From Gracilimonas amylolytica (GTDB taxonomy: Bacteria > Bacteroidota > Rhodothermia > Balneolales > Balneolaceae): a stretch of 64,000 bases of DNA. The stretch covers positions 1-64,000 of the forward strand of contig NZ_PQBS01000037.1 in the NCBI RefSeq assembly GCF_002911695.1. Reading direction: 5' to 3'. This document shows positions 26,012 to 35,735 of this stretch, piece after piece. Below the pieces are notes generated by a model. The model was not told the origin of the DNA. It did no database searches and saw only the letters and a program-made list of their open reading frames with translations. The position numbers and the translations under genes are program-made. Numbering within the stretch: position 1 is the first letter of the stretch; each line of letters starts with the position of its first letter.

Positions 26012-26103
26012 GTTGTCTGCCGGTTTTTAAAGCTGAACACATGTACGTATTTTTGAAGTCTTGAAATTTAAATATCATAGTTGGACATACTGAAAAGCTA
26101 CTT

Positions 26104-27099
26104 ATGAAGAAAAAGTACAATGTGTACGGAATTGGTAACGCCCTGGTCGATCTTGAATTTAAAGTATCACCGGATTTTTTAAAGGAACATGAGGTTCAAA
26201 AAGGCCTGATGACCCTGGTTGATGAGGAGACTCAGCACCGGCTCATAAAAGCCATAGATCATAACAACGCACTAAAAAAATCCGGAGGATCGGCGGCTAA
26301 CACAATGATTGCGGTCAATCAGTTTGGGGGGAAATCGTTTTATTCCTGTAAAGTGGCGGCCGATGAATTTGGTGATTTCTATCTAAAGGATATGGAAGAG
26401 GCCGGCATCCCCACAAACTTTGACCGGCAGCAGAGAGAAGAAGGTATAACCGGCAAATGCCTGGTTATGGTGACCGAAGATGCCGATCGTACCATGAATA
26501 CCTTTCTGGGAATTTCATCCGGATTATCGGTGAATGAAGTGGACGATAGAGCCATTAAAGATTCAGAATATGTGTATCTGGAAGGATATCTCGTGACATC
26601 AGAAGGGGGATTGGATGCCATGAAATACACTAAAAAAGTGGCTGAGGAAAATGGCATTAAAACGTCTATTACCCTCTCTGATCCGGCTATCGCAGAGCAT
26701 TTTCGTCCCCAGTTCCGGGAAGTGATCGGTGCTTCGGTCGATCTGTTATTCTGTAATGAGCAGGAGGCTTTAACTTTTACCGGAAAAGATAACATGGCTG
26801 AGGCTCGGGAAGCTATGAAACAAGAAGCCAAACGCTTCGTGATCACCCAGGGAAAAAACGGAGCTATGATATACGACGGAGATACTTTCATCGATATTGA
26901 ACCCTACGATGTAAAAGCCGTGGACACGAACGGAGCCGGAGATATGTTTGCAGGTGCTTTCCTGTATGGAATCACCAATGATTTGGGCTTTGCCAATTCA
27001 GGGAAACTCGCTAGTCTGGCCGGTTCAAAGATCGTCTCCCAATACGGTCCGCGTTTGAAATGGCACGAGGTTCAGGAAATACTTCACGAATTAAAATAG
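26104..27099 (+). CDS. PfkB-family kinase, adenosine kinase-like
   Basis: 331 residues of the ribokinase superfamily. Signatures are SGGSAANTMIAVNQFGG around residue 60 and DTNGAGDMFAGAFLYG around 277, the latter holding the catalytic Asp. The closest group in memory is the bacterial adenosine kinase-like sugar kinases; nucleoside or sugar substrates both remain possible. It begins an operon with a SemiSWEET-like transporter and RdgB, which hints at nucleotide or sugar salvage. Confidence 0.85.
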   Translation: MKKKYNVYGIGNALVDLEFKVSPDFLKEHEVQKGLMTLVDEETQHRLIKAIDHNNALKKSGGSAANTMIAVNQFGGKSFYSCKVAADEFGDFYLKDMEEAGIPTNFDRQQREEGITGKCLVMVTEDADRTMNTFLGISSGLSVNEVDDRAIKDSEYVYLEGYLVTSEGGLDAMKYTKKVAEENGIKTSITLSDPAIAEHFRPQFREVIGASVDLLFCNEQEALTFTGKDNMAEAREAMKQEAKRFVITQGKNGAMIYDGDTFIDIEPYDVKAVDTNGAGDMFAGAFLYGITNDLGFANSGKLASLAGSKIVSQYGPRLKWHEVQEILHELK

Positions 27100-27105
27100 A
27101 ACAAA

Positions 27106-27366
27106 ATGACAGGAATTGAACTCATGGGCTGGGCAGGCTTTGGAATACTGGTTGCTGCCTGGATCCCTCAAACCTTGGATACCATCAAAAAGGGAAATAC
27201 ACAGATGAACCTGGCTTTCATCATCATGTATTTTACCTCAAGTTTACTGCTAACCATTTATTCCGTTCTCACTGAAGATCAGGTGTTTACGGCATTGAAT
27301 GCCCTTTTGACGCTTGGCAGCGGGATAAACCTGTATTATAAATTCTTTCCAAGAAAAGAGATATGA
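27106..27366 (+). CDS. SemiSWEET / PQ-loop membrane protein
   Basis: 86 residues, three membrane helices, with the PQ motif in AAWIPQTLDTIKKG. SemiSWEETs dimerise to carry small sugars. It lies six bases after the kinase stop and overlaps the start of rdgB by four bases, so all three are translated together. A sugar or nucleoside imported here could feed the adjacent kinase; that link is inference. Confidence 0.85.
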   Translation: MTGIELMGWAGFGILVAAWIPQTLDTIKKGNTQMNLAFIIMYFTSSLLLTIYSVLTEDQVFTALNALLTLGSGINLYYKFFPRKEI

Positions 27367-27950
27367 ATATTAGTAAGCTCGTCATTGCCTCCAGAAATAA
27401 ACATAAGATAGGGGAGATGCAGCAGCTGCTGAGTCCCCTGGGAATTGAAGTGCTTTCAACGGCTGATTTTCCTGAACTCAATGAGGTTGTGGAAGACCGG
27501 CCAACGCTGAAAGGTAACGCCCTCAAAAAAGCCCGGTATGTGGCAAAAGAGACCTGCCTGCCTGCCCTCTCTGACGATACGGGCCTGGAAGTGGAAGCTC
27601 TGAATGGAAAACCCGGGGTTTATTCCGCCAGATTTGCGGGCCCCGACGCCACTTATGAGGACAATGTATTTAAGTTGCTGAATGAACTGGAAGGAGTTGA
27701 TAACAGAAATGCCCGTTTCAGAACTATCGTTGCTCTGGTAGATGGGGATGAAGAGTTTACCTTTGAAGGGATTTGCAACGGTGAGATCATTGAAGACCAA
27801 CGGGGAACCGAAGGATTTGGATACGATCCTATTTTTAGGCCGGATGGTTATGATCAAACCTTTGCAGAGTTGGACGGTTCAACCAAAAATATGATATCCC
27901 ACCGTGGTAAAGCCGTTGAAAATTTTGTGAAATTCCTGAAAGAGATGTGA
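27363..27950 (+). CDS. rdgB: XTP/dITP diphosphatase (RdgB/HAM1)
   Basis: 195 residues. It hydrolyses non-canonical purine triphosphates to keep inosine and xanthosine out of DNA and RNA. Signature segments are ASRNKHK near the N-terminus, SDDTGLEVEALNGKPGVYSA around residue 70, and EGFGYDPIF around 150. The start ATG overlaps the upstream gene by four bases (ATGA). Confidence 0.96.
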   Translation: MNISKLVIASRNKHKIGEMQQLLSPLGIEVLSTADFPELNEVVEDRPTLKGNALKKARYVAKETCLPALSDDTGLEVEALNGKPGVYSARFAGPDATYEDNVFKLLNELEGVDNRNARFRTIVALVDGDEEFTFEGICNGEIIEDQRGTEGFGYDPIFRPDGYDQTFAELDGSTKNMISHRGKAVENFVKFLKEM

Positions 27951-28007
27951 ATCTGATCTCTGAATAACTTATCTACCTGCTATCGCACTAATTAAAAGAT
28001 ATCAGGT

Positions 28008-28973
28008 ATGTTCGATCGTAAACAATTTTTAAAGACCTCATTAGCAGGCATACTGCCGCTGGGATTTGGGGGGTTTGCTTCCACTAAATCCTACCCGGGT
28101 AAAAAACCGGTAGTGGTCTCAACCTGGAGAACCGCGACCAATGCTAATCAGGCAGCCTGGAAAGTATTGTCAAACGGCGGCTATGCTCTTGATGCGGTGG
28201 AAGAAGGGGTGAAAGTTGAAGAAGCCAATCCCGATAACAGTACCGTTGGTTTTGGCGGAAGACCCGACCGCGATGGGAAAGTAACCCTGGATGCCTGTGT
28301 AATGGATGAAACCGGTAACTGCGGGTCGGTAGCCTGCCTTGAAAATATCAAACACCCGGTCTCTGTGGCCCGGAAGATCATGACCGATAGTCCACATGCC
28401 ATGCTGGTGGGTCCCGGAGCCAAACAATTTGCCCTTTCACAGGGATTTCCTGAAGAAGATCTATTGACCCCGGAATCCAAAGCAGCGTGGGAAGCATGGC
28501 TGGAACGTGGAGATTACACCCCGCCCGCCATCAACATTGAAAATCATGATACCATAGGAATGCTGGCTTTGGACAAACAGGGCAGAATTTCCGGGGCCTG
28601 TACCACAAGTGGTGCCGCCTGGAAGATGCACGGTCGGGTCGGAGACTCACCCATTATCGGATCAGGTCTATTCATTGACCCTAAAATTGGGGGAGCCGTG
28701 GCAACCGGACTGGGAGAGGAAGTCATCAAAACAGCCGGGAGTCATTTGGTGGTAGAAATGATGCGGGCCGGTCATTCACCAAGTGAGGCCTGTAAGATCG
28801 CTGTTGAGCGGATCATCGAGCGGGATCCCAAAAACAAAGAGGGGGTTCAGGTGGCATACATTGCCCTGAATGTAGATGGGGCGTATGGAGGATTCAGCAT
28901 CAGGCAAGGGTTTGATGCAGTGGTTACGGATCCTGATGGAATGCGAACCGAACCTACAGAGCACCTTTACTAA
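28008..28973 (+). CDS. Isoaspartyl peptidase/L-asparaginase (glycosylasparaginase-like), exported
   Basis: 321-residue Ntn-hydrolase. The self-cleaving threonine is T182 in HDTIGMLALD, the pattern of glycosylasparaginases, followed by SGACTTSG. The N-terminus (DRKQFLKTSLAGILPLGFGGFA) looks like a Tat signal with only one of the twin arginines (RK), so export by Tat or Sec is possible. The sodium:solute symporter gene starts three bases after its stop. Together they may release and import an amino acid; inference. Confidence 0.88.
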   Translation: MFDRKQFLKTSLAGILPLGFGGFASTKSYPGKKPVVVSTWRTATNANQAAWKVLSNGGYALDAVEEGVKVEEANPDNSTVGFGGRPDRDGKVTLDACVMDETGNCGSVACLENIKHPVSVARKIMTDSPHAMLVGPGAKQFALSQGFPEEDLLTPESKAAWEAWLERGDYTPPAINIENHDTIGMLALDKQGRISGACTTSGAAWKMHGRVGDSPIIGSGLFIDPKIGGAVATGLGEEVIKTAGSHLVVEMMRAGHSPSEACKIAVERIIERDPKNKEGVQVAYIALNVDGAYGGFSIRQGFDAVVTDPDGMRTEPTEHLY

Positions 28974-28975
28974 AT

Positions 28976-30508
28976 ATGGAATTTTCAATCATTGACTACA
29001 TCGTAATTGTTGTTTACCTGATTGGGGTGGCCTTTCTTGGGTTGAGAACCTCGGGTAAGCAGACCTCCAATAAGGATTATTTTTTAGGCGGGGAAGGAAT
29101 GCCGTGGTGGGCCGTTCTATTTTCCATCGTGGCAACTGAAACGAGTACGCTGACCTTCATTAGTATTCCTGCCGTGGCTTACGGTGGTAACCTCACTTTT
29201 TTGCAGATCACAGTAGGATATGTGATCGGGAGAGTTGGGGTTGCTCTGTTCTTTCTGCCAAAATATTATGAGGGAGAACTGTTAACGGCTTATACCTTTC
29301 TGGAAAGGAGGTTCGGAGCCGGAATGCGAAATGCAGCGAGTACCACTTTTATGATCACGCGTCTGCTGGCAGATGGGGTTCGATTATTTGCTACGGCAAT
29401 TCCGTTAGCCATAATCCTTCGTCTGGGTGGAGCCTTTACCGGCATGGGTGACCTTCAGCTGTACATCATTGCCATTGCGGTGATCACAGGGATCACACTT
29501 ATTTACACCTTCTTTGGAGGGATAAAGGCGGTGGTTTGGATGGATTTTGTACAGATGCTCGTATATATAGGTGGTGCATTTATTGCGATATTCGTGCTAT
29601 GGAATAACCTGCCGCAGGACTTTTCACTGCCTGTCGAGAAACTTAAGATCATTGATATCGGATTTGATATGAGTTTCGAGGAATTCATCCGTCAGCCCTA
29701 CACATTGATCACTGCTATTGTGGGTGGAGCCGTATTCTCGTTGGCCTCGCATGGAACCGATCATTTATTGGTACAAAGGGTATTGGCAACGGGAAGTTTG
29801 AGGTCGGGCCAAAAAGCCATGATCTGGAGCGGAATATTAGCCATGTTACAGTTTGGGTTGTTTCTTGGGATTGGATTGCTGCTCTTTATGTTCTATGAAG
29901 GCGTTTCGGCAGAAGCACTTGGCCTGGCTACAACCGATGAGATCTTTGCCAAATTCATAGTTGAGCAACTACCGGTAGGCATATCCGGACTGATCGTTGC
30001 GGCACTATTTGCGGCTGCTATGAGTAGCCTCAGTTCCTCACTAAACTCACTGGCCTCCTCAACTACCTACGATCTTTATAAACCCTATTTTGGAAAATCA
30101 AACACGGATGCCGAGGACCTGGCCATCTCCAGAAAGATCACATTGGTGTGGGGGATCATCCTTTCCGTTTCAGCCATATTCTTTGCTTTCCTTCAGCTTC
30201 AGGGGGGAGAAAGGCCTGCTATCGTTGAACTTGGATTAGGTATTGCCTCGTATACATACGGCGGACTACTCGGTGCGTTTTTGTTAGGAATGTTGTTTGA
30301 TAAACCGGATAAACGGGATGCTATGATCGGTTTTTTTACGGGATTGTTCGCCCTGCTATTTATGGTTCAGGGACCCATTCAAAATGTATTACCGGGAAAT
30401 GGGCTTGCCATTGCGTGGCCACTTTATACCCTGGTGGGTTCATTGATCGTAGTGCTGACGGGATTAATATCAAACCGTGTGAGGGGTAAGGGAAATGATC
30501 GAGAATGA
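28976..30508 (+). CDS. Sodium:solute symporter (SSS family)
   Basis: 510 residues, about 13 membrane segments. Family traits include the early KDYFLGGEGMPWW stretch and ASHGTDHLLVQR around residue 258, then SSLSSSLNSLAS around 345. Substrates in the family include sugars, amino acids, pantothenate and sialic acid; the adjacent asparaginase-type gene suggests an amino acid or glycan product. It overlaps the next gene by 14 bases. Confidence 0.92.
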   Translation: MEFSIIDYIVIVVYLIGVAFLGLRTSGKQTSNKDYFLGGEGMPWWAVLFSIVATETSTLTFISIPAVAYGGNLTFLQITVGYVIGRVGVALFFLPKYYEGELLTAYTFLERRFGAGMRNAASTTFMITRLLADGVRLFATAIPLAIILRLGGAFTGMGDLQLYIIAIAVITGITLIYTFFGGIKAVVWMDFVQMLVYIGGAFIAIFVLWNNLPQDFSLPVEKLKIIDIGFDMSFEEFIRQPYTLITAIVGGAVFSLASHGTDHLLVQRVLATGSLRSGQKAMIWSGILAMLQFGLFLGIGLLLFMFYEGVSAEALGLATTDEIFAKFIVEQLPVGISGLIVAALFAAAMSSLSSSLNSLASSTTYDLYKPYFGKSNTDAEDLAISRKITLVWGIILSVSAIFFAFLQLQGGERPAIVELGLGIASYTYGGLLGAFLLGMLFDKPDKRDAMIGFFTGLFALLFMVQGPIQNVLPGNGLAIAWPLYTLVGSLIVVLTGLISNRVRGKGNDRE

Positions 30509-30962
30509 AGAAACGATCCATAAGCTATATTCGGCGCTGCAAACTCTGGATCATAAAGGAATGATCCAATGCTACCATCCGGAAGCCACGTTTAGGGATC
30601 CGATCTTTGAGTTGAATTCAAAAGACGAAATAGCCGGTATGTGGACCATGCTTTGCAAAAGAGCCAAGGCATTCGAGTTTCACTATGATGAAGTATGGGC
30701 TGATGAAGATGAAGGGGGAGCTACCCTGAATGCGAAATATTTGTTTTCTCAAACTGACCGTATGGTACACAACCATATCCATACCCGGTTCAATTTCAAA
30801 AATGGATTGATCATAGAACATGTTGACACCTTCGATTTCTGGAAGTGGAGTCGGCAGGCCTTGGGTCTTCCTGGTGTCGTATTGGGTTGGAATTCCTTGC
30901 TACAGAGAAAAGTACAGAATCAGGCATATACGAATATGAAGCGGTTCATGAAAGAGAATTAA
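30495..30962 (+). CDS. NTF2-like / SnoaL-like fold protein
   Basis: 155 residues of the nuclear-transport-factor-2 superfamily: YSALQTLDHKGMIQCYHPEATFRDPIF is the classic opening. Such proteins are small enzymes or binding scaffolds; no function can be assigned. The start codon lies within the end of the symporter gene, preceded by a GAGGGG-type ribosome site inside that gene. Confidence 0.85.
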   Translation: MIENEETIHKLYSALQTLDHKGMIQCYHPEATFRDPIFELNSKDEIAGMWTMLCKRAKAFEFHYDEVWADEDEGGATLNAKYLFSQTDRMVHNHIHTRFNFKNGLIIEHVDTFDFWKWSRQALGLPGVVLGWNSLLQRKVQNQAYTNMKRFMKEN

Positions 30963-31030
30963 AAAGCCATTCTGAATTCTTTAAGGATCAATTTTGTAGT
31001 TATAATTGAATCTTAAAAGCACAAAATATT

Positions 31031-31702
31031 ATGGCACATAACGTTAAGATACTTGAAACCGAATCCGTAACTCACGATGTGAAGAAACTGACCCTCGAAA
31101 AACCTGAGGGCTATGAATTTGAACCCGGTCAGGCTACAGAGGTAGCTATTGACAAAGAAGGGTGGAGAGATGAAAAACGTCCTTTTACCTTTACCTCTCT
31201 GAATGAGGATGAACATCTTGAATTTGTGATCAAGATCTATGAGGATCACGACGGGGTGACTGAACAGATCGGTAAGCTTAAGGCAGGGGATGCATTGATC
31301 ATTGAAGAACCCTGGGGAACGATTCAGTACAAAGGCGAAGGCACCTTTCTTGCCGGTGGCGCAGGCATTACTCCATTTATCGCTATTTTCAGAGACCTTC
31401 ACAAGAAAGGAGAAATTGGAGATAATAAGCTGATCTTCTCCAATAAGGCTGACAAAGATATTATTCTAAAAGAAGAGTTTAGTGAGATGTTAGGTCATAA
31501 CTTCATAAACGTGATCACCGATCATCCCACGGATGAGCATATCTTCCTGAATGGATTTATTGATAAGGATTTTCTGGCTTCCAGGATCGATGATCTTGAT
31601 CAGCCCTTCTACGTCTGTGGTCCGGGGCCATTCAACGAATCAATGATGAATTACCTCAAGGAATTAGGGGCAGATCCTGATGCTTTGATCTTTGAAGAGT
31701 AA
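31031..31702 (+). CDS. FAD-binding flavin/ferredoxin reductase-like oxidoreductase
   Basis: 223 residues: an FAD domain with RPFTFTS (equivalent to RxYS) near residue 51, a nucleotide-binding segment AGGAGITPFIAIF around 108, and FYVCGPGPF near 199, all typical of ferredoxin-NADP reductase-fold enzymes. No iron-sulfur domain is present, so it needs a separate electron partner. Transcribed alone; the structured region begins right after its stop. Confidence 0.88.
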   Translation: MAHNVKILETESVTHDVKKLTLEKPEGYEFEPGQATEVAIDKEGWRDEKRPFTFTSLNEDEHLEFVIKIYEDHDGVTEQIGKLKAGDALIIEEPWGTIQYKGEGTFLAGGAGITPFIAIFRDLHKKGEIGDNKLIFSNKADKDIILKEEFSEMLGHNFINVITDHPTDEHIFLNGFIDKDFLASRIDDLDQPFYVCGPGPFNESMMNYLKELGADPDALIFEE

Positions 31703-31948
31703 GGTCCACATCAAGTTCACATCATTAAGGTGTGTTTAAGTGATTTTAAAGCCCTGATTTCCCCCGGTTCAGAACCGGTTCACATTACAAACGGCCTCAG
31801 CGCTTGTTTTAAGGCATATTTGTAATACTTTAAGGTTGAACAAATCGCTAACCCGAATTTGTTCATCTTGTTAACCTTCCGGTTTTTCGGGGTGTTTTTC
31901 TTAAAAAACAGAGGATCTCTTTGATACGATCAGAGGGGTCCTTTTTTT
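31703..31948 (+). ncRNA. Candidate structured RNA or structured 3' region ending in a terminator
   Basis: No ORF. Four consecutive paired elements are visible: CCGGTT/AACCGG (31764-31769/31773-31778); ATTACAAA/TTTGTAAT (31784-31791/31819-31826) enclosing GCCT/AGGC (31794-31797/31812-31815); TGAACAAAT/ATTTGTTCA (31837-31845/31857-31865); and a terminator hairpin at 31912-31942 with seven T. The density of stems exceeds that of other gaps here. It could be a small RNA, or the 3' end of the reductase transcript. It does not match any riboswitch I know. Confidence 0.4.
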
Positions 31949-31949
31949 A
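31912..31949 (+). terminator. Rho-independent terminator with TTGATAC-containing loop
   Basis: AGGATCTCT (31912-31920) pairs with AGGGGTCCT (31934-31942) with two G-T wobbles, then seven T. The loop starts TTGATAC, close to the CTGATAC heptaloop at 47438 and 47594. Confidence 0.75.
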
Positions 31950-32231
31950 TTTCTAACAGAATGTGGAAGCATTTCTCCTTATTCAAATGATCTAGGCTTT
32001 TTGGGTTTCAGATCATTTGAACCGAGCTTCATGTGCGCCTGACAAGCAACTGCTGATTTCAAACCAAAGGTGCATTTAATGGAGATAGCTACATTTTTAG
32101 AACATCTCAGAACAAGTGAGCATATTTTTTTTAATACCTTCTCTGTATGAATAGTGCATACAGGTATTTATAGATAAGTGTCAAAAGGTGAGTTATTCTT
32201 CTGTTTTATGTATGTTCTTGCTAAAAATTAA
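31949..32231. other. Non-coding leader region before the aminotransferase gene
   Basis: 283 bases without a gene. The only clear structure is a perfect 12-bp inverted repeat, TTCAAATGATCT (31982-31993) with AGATCATTTGAA (32010-32021), 16-base loop and no T-run. It could be an operator or leader stem. No further features seen. Confidence 0.5.
31982..32021. repeat. Perfect 12-bp inverted repeat
   Basis: Arms 31982-31993 and 32010-32021 match fully. It is 211 bases before the aminotransferase start, so a role in its control is possible but unsupported. Confidence 0.5.
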
Positions 32232-33155
32232 ATGGCACACGGCACCCATAACGCATTGGATGATCCGAGGAATGAAAATGTCCTCATCTACATAAATGGA
32301 GAGTTAAAACCTCGTCCAGAGGCTAAGATTTCTGTATTTGACAGTGGTTACCTGGTGGGGGATGGAGTCTGGGAAGGATTCAGGCTTCATCATGGTGTAC
32401 TTGTATTTATGGATGAGCATCTGGATCGATTGTTCCAGGGGGCTAAGACTATTGGAATGGACCTTAAGATGAGTCGTGAGCAGATCCGGGAAGCGATATG
32501 GAAAACCCTGGATGCCAACGATATGACCGATGGCGTTCATGTTCGCCTGATGTTCACCAGGGGAATCAAGAAGACTCCATCTCAGGATCCACGACTAACA
32601 GTTACAGGACCTAATTTGGTTATCATTGCAGAGTATAAAAAAGCCGATCCCGAAAGCCGAAACAAAGGGGTGACCTTATTTACAAGCACGATCAGAAGAG
32701 GGTCGCCGGATTATCTGGATCCCCGGCTTAACTGTCATTCAAAGCTGCATGAAGTACAGGCTCTAATTCAGGCCATAGAGGCCGGAGCGGATGAGGCGTT
32801 GATGCTTGATGTGAATGGATTTGTTTCGACCTGTAACGCCACGAATTTCTTTATGGTGAAGGGTGATGAAGTGTGGACCTCTACCGGTCAATATTGCATG
32901 AATGGGATCACCCGTGGCAAGGTGATCGAGGTCTGCCATAAACATGGAATTGTATGCAAAGAGAAGAATTTTTCACTGTTCGATGTGTATGGAGCGGATG
33001 AAGCTTTCGTTACCGGAAGCTTTGGCGGCCTGACACCTGTTACCGCCATTGATGGTCGGGTGATATCAGAATCGGTTCCCGGAAGGATGGTTTCCAAACT
33101 TCAGAAGTTATATGAACAGGAAATTGATCGTACTGTGAGCGAAAGGTCGGTTTAG
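32232..33155 (+). CDS. Class IV PLP aminotransferase (branched-chain / D-amino acid type)
   Basis: 307 residues of fold-type IV. The PLP lysine is probably K171 in LNCHSKLHEVQALIQ; GDGVWEGFRLHHG around residue 44 and EAFVTGSFGGLTPV near 258 are family motifs. It differs from the group II IlvE at 21329 and sits nearer to IlvE group I, D-alanine aminotransferase and aminodeoxychorismate lyase. The substrate cannot be told by eye. The next gene, 71 bases on, encodes a P-loop sulfotransferase-like protein, an unusual partnership discussed under findings. Confidence 0.87.
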   Translation: MAHGTHNALDDPRNENVLIYINGELKPRPEAKISVFDSGYLVGDGVWEGFRLHHGVLVFMDEHLDRLFQGAKTIGMDLKMSREQIREAIWKTLDANDMTDGVHVRLMFTRGIKKTPSQDPRLTVTGPNLVIIAEYKKADPESRNKGVTLFTSTIRRGSPDYLDPRLNCHSKLHEVQALIQAIEAGADEALMLDVNGFVSTCNATNFFMVKGDEVWTSTGQYCMNGITRGKVIEVCHKHGIVCKEKNFSLFDVYGADEAFVTGSFGGLTPVTAIDGRVISESVPGRMVSKLQKLYEQEIDRTVSERSV

Positions 33156-33226
33156 ACGAAATAAGAATTTAATATGAGCCTGAATGGAATACTTCAGGTC
33201 GTAATCAAAAAGTAAAGACAGAATAC

Positions 33227-33955
33227 ATGCTAAAGACAAAACGAATTTGTTTGTGGAGCGGTCCACGTAATATCTCTACCGCACTAATGTATGCTTTTGG
33301 TCAAAGAGAGGATACGACTATTGTTGATGAGCCCCTATATGCTCATTATCTGGTAAATACGGATGCCAATGAATATCATCCCGGAGCTGATGAGGTCATA
33401 CAAAGTCAGGAGAATGACGGCCAAAAAGTTATAGATGAGGTCATTTTGGGAGATTATGATACCCCCATCGCATTCTTTAAAAATATGACCCACCATCTGG
33501 TGAATTTGGACTGGGGGTTTATGGAAAAAACCACGAATGTGATCCTGACCCGCCCCCCGAAGGAAATGCTGATATCCTATTCCAAGCATGTGAAGAATCC
33601 AACCATGCAGGATGTTGGCTATGAAAAGCATCTTGAACTGGTCAAATACCTGAAATCGATCGGGAAGAAACCGGTCATCGTTGATGCCAAGGATATATTG
33701 CAATACCCTCAATCCCGTTTAAGAGAGCTCTGCGGAACCCTTGGAATTCCATTTGATGAAGCTATGCTGAAATGGCCGGCAGGTCCGCGTAAAGAGGATG
33801 GAGTATGGGCTAAGTACTGGTACCATAACGTACACCGTTCTACCGGTTTTAAGGCTTATAAAGCCTCTACTGATCCGATTCCTGAACACCTTGAAGATCT
33901 GCTGGAGCAATGTGAAGAAGCCTACGAAGAGCTTCTTACTTACGCCGGAGATTAA
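33227..33955 (+). CDS. P-loop sulfotransferase-like protein
   Basis: 242 residues. The N-terminus ICLWSGPRNISTALMYAFGQR contains a phosphate-binding loop of sulfotransferase type (SGPRNIST at 11-18), followed by a DEPLYAHYL motif and an ILTRPPKEMLISYSKH segment equivalent to the PAPS 3'-phosphate-binding region. It is shorter than cytosolic sulfotransferases and of unknown acceptor. Possible uses include sulfation of a small molecule or a kinase-like activity. Linked to the class IV aminotransferase. Confidence 0.78.
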   Translation: MLKTKRICLWSGPRNISTALMYAFGQREDTTIVDEPLYAHYLVNTDANEYHPGADEVIQSQENDGQKVIDEVILGDYDTPIAFFKNMTHHLVNLDWGFMEKTTNVILTRPPKEMLISYSKHVKNPTMQDVGYEKHLELVKYLKSIGKKPVIVDAKDILQYPQSRLRELCGTLGIPFDEAMLKWPAGPRKEDGVWAKYWYHNVHRSTGFKAYKASTDPIPEHLEDLLEQCEEAYEELLTYAGD

Positions 33956-33960
33956 TAAAA

Positions 33961-33997
33961 AAAAGCTCACAGTCTGTATTAAGCCTGTGAGCTTTTT
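33961..33997. terminator. Bidirectional terminator between convergent genes
   Basis: A perfect 12-bp stem at 33961-33972/33985-33996 with A-run and T-run on opposite sides, serving the sulfotransferase-like gene (plus) and purA (minus). Confidence 0.92.
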
Positions 33998-34032
33998 GAG
34001 TAAATTATTATTGAACTATAGTTCAGGTCGGA

Positions 34033-35349
<1,317 letters not shown>

Positions 35350-35369
35350 TTATAGAATTAAATCAAATA

Positions 35370-35711
35370 TTAATCGTCAAATGATTCGGCGGCTTCTTCC
35401 ACTGATTTGTAGTGTTTGAAGACCGTGATCAATTTGGTGACAACCAACAGGCTTTCGATCTTGTCGGTTGCATTGGCGATCCTAAGATCTCCACCCGCTT
35501 TACGCATGGTGGTAAGGCCGCCAATCAGCATACCGAGACCGGATGAATTCATGAATTTAACTTTACCAAGATCAACTACAACATTGGTCTTACCGGCATC
35601 GATGAGTTCGTGCAGTTTTTCGTTAAGACTAACCGCATCAGGGCCACCCATTACATTTCCCTTAAATTCGATAACAACGCTGTTGTAGCGTTCTGATGTA
35701 TTAAAGCTCAT
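35370..35711 (-). CDS. STAS-domain anti-sigma factor antagonist-like protein
   Basis: 113 residues, a stand-alone STAS domain like SpoIIAA. The loop MNSSGLGML places the regulatory, phosphorylatable serine at S57. Such proteins switch partners with an anti-sigma kinase; no kinase or phosphatase gene is adjacent, so the partner is encoded elsewhere. It lies 24 bases downstream of secF on the same strand but has its own terminator. Confidence 0.9.
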   Translation of the reverse strand: MSFNTSERYNSVVIEFKGNVMGGPDAVSLNEKLHELIDAGKTNVVVDLGKVKFMNSSGLGMLIGGLTTMRKAGGDLRIANATDKIESLLVVTKLITVFKHYKSVEEAAESFDD

Positions 35712-35735
35712 AGAATTACCTGTTGTTTTAAGATT

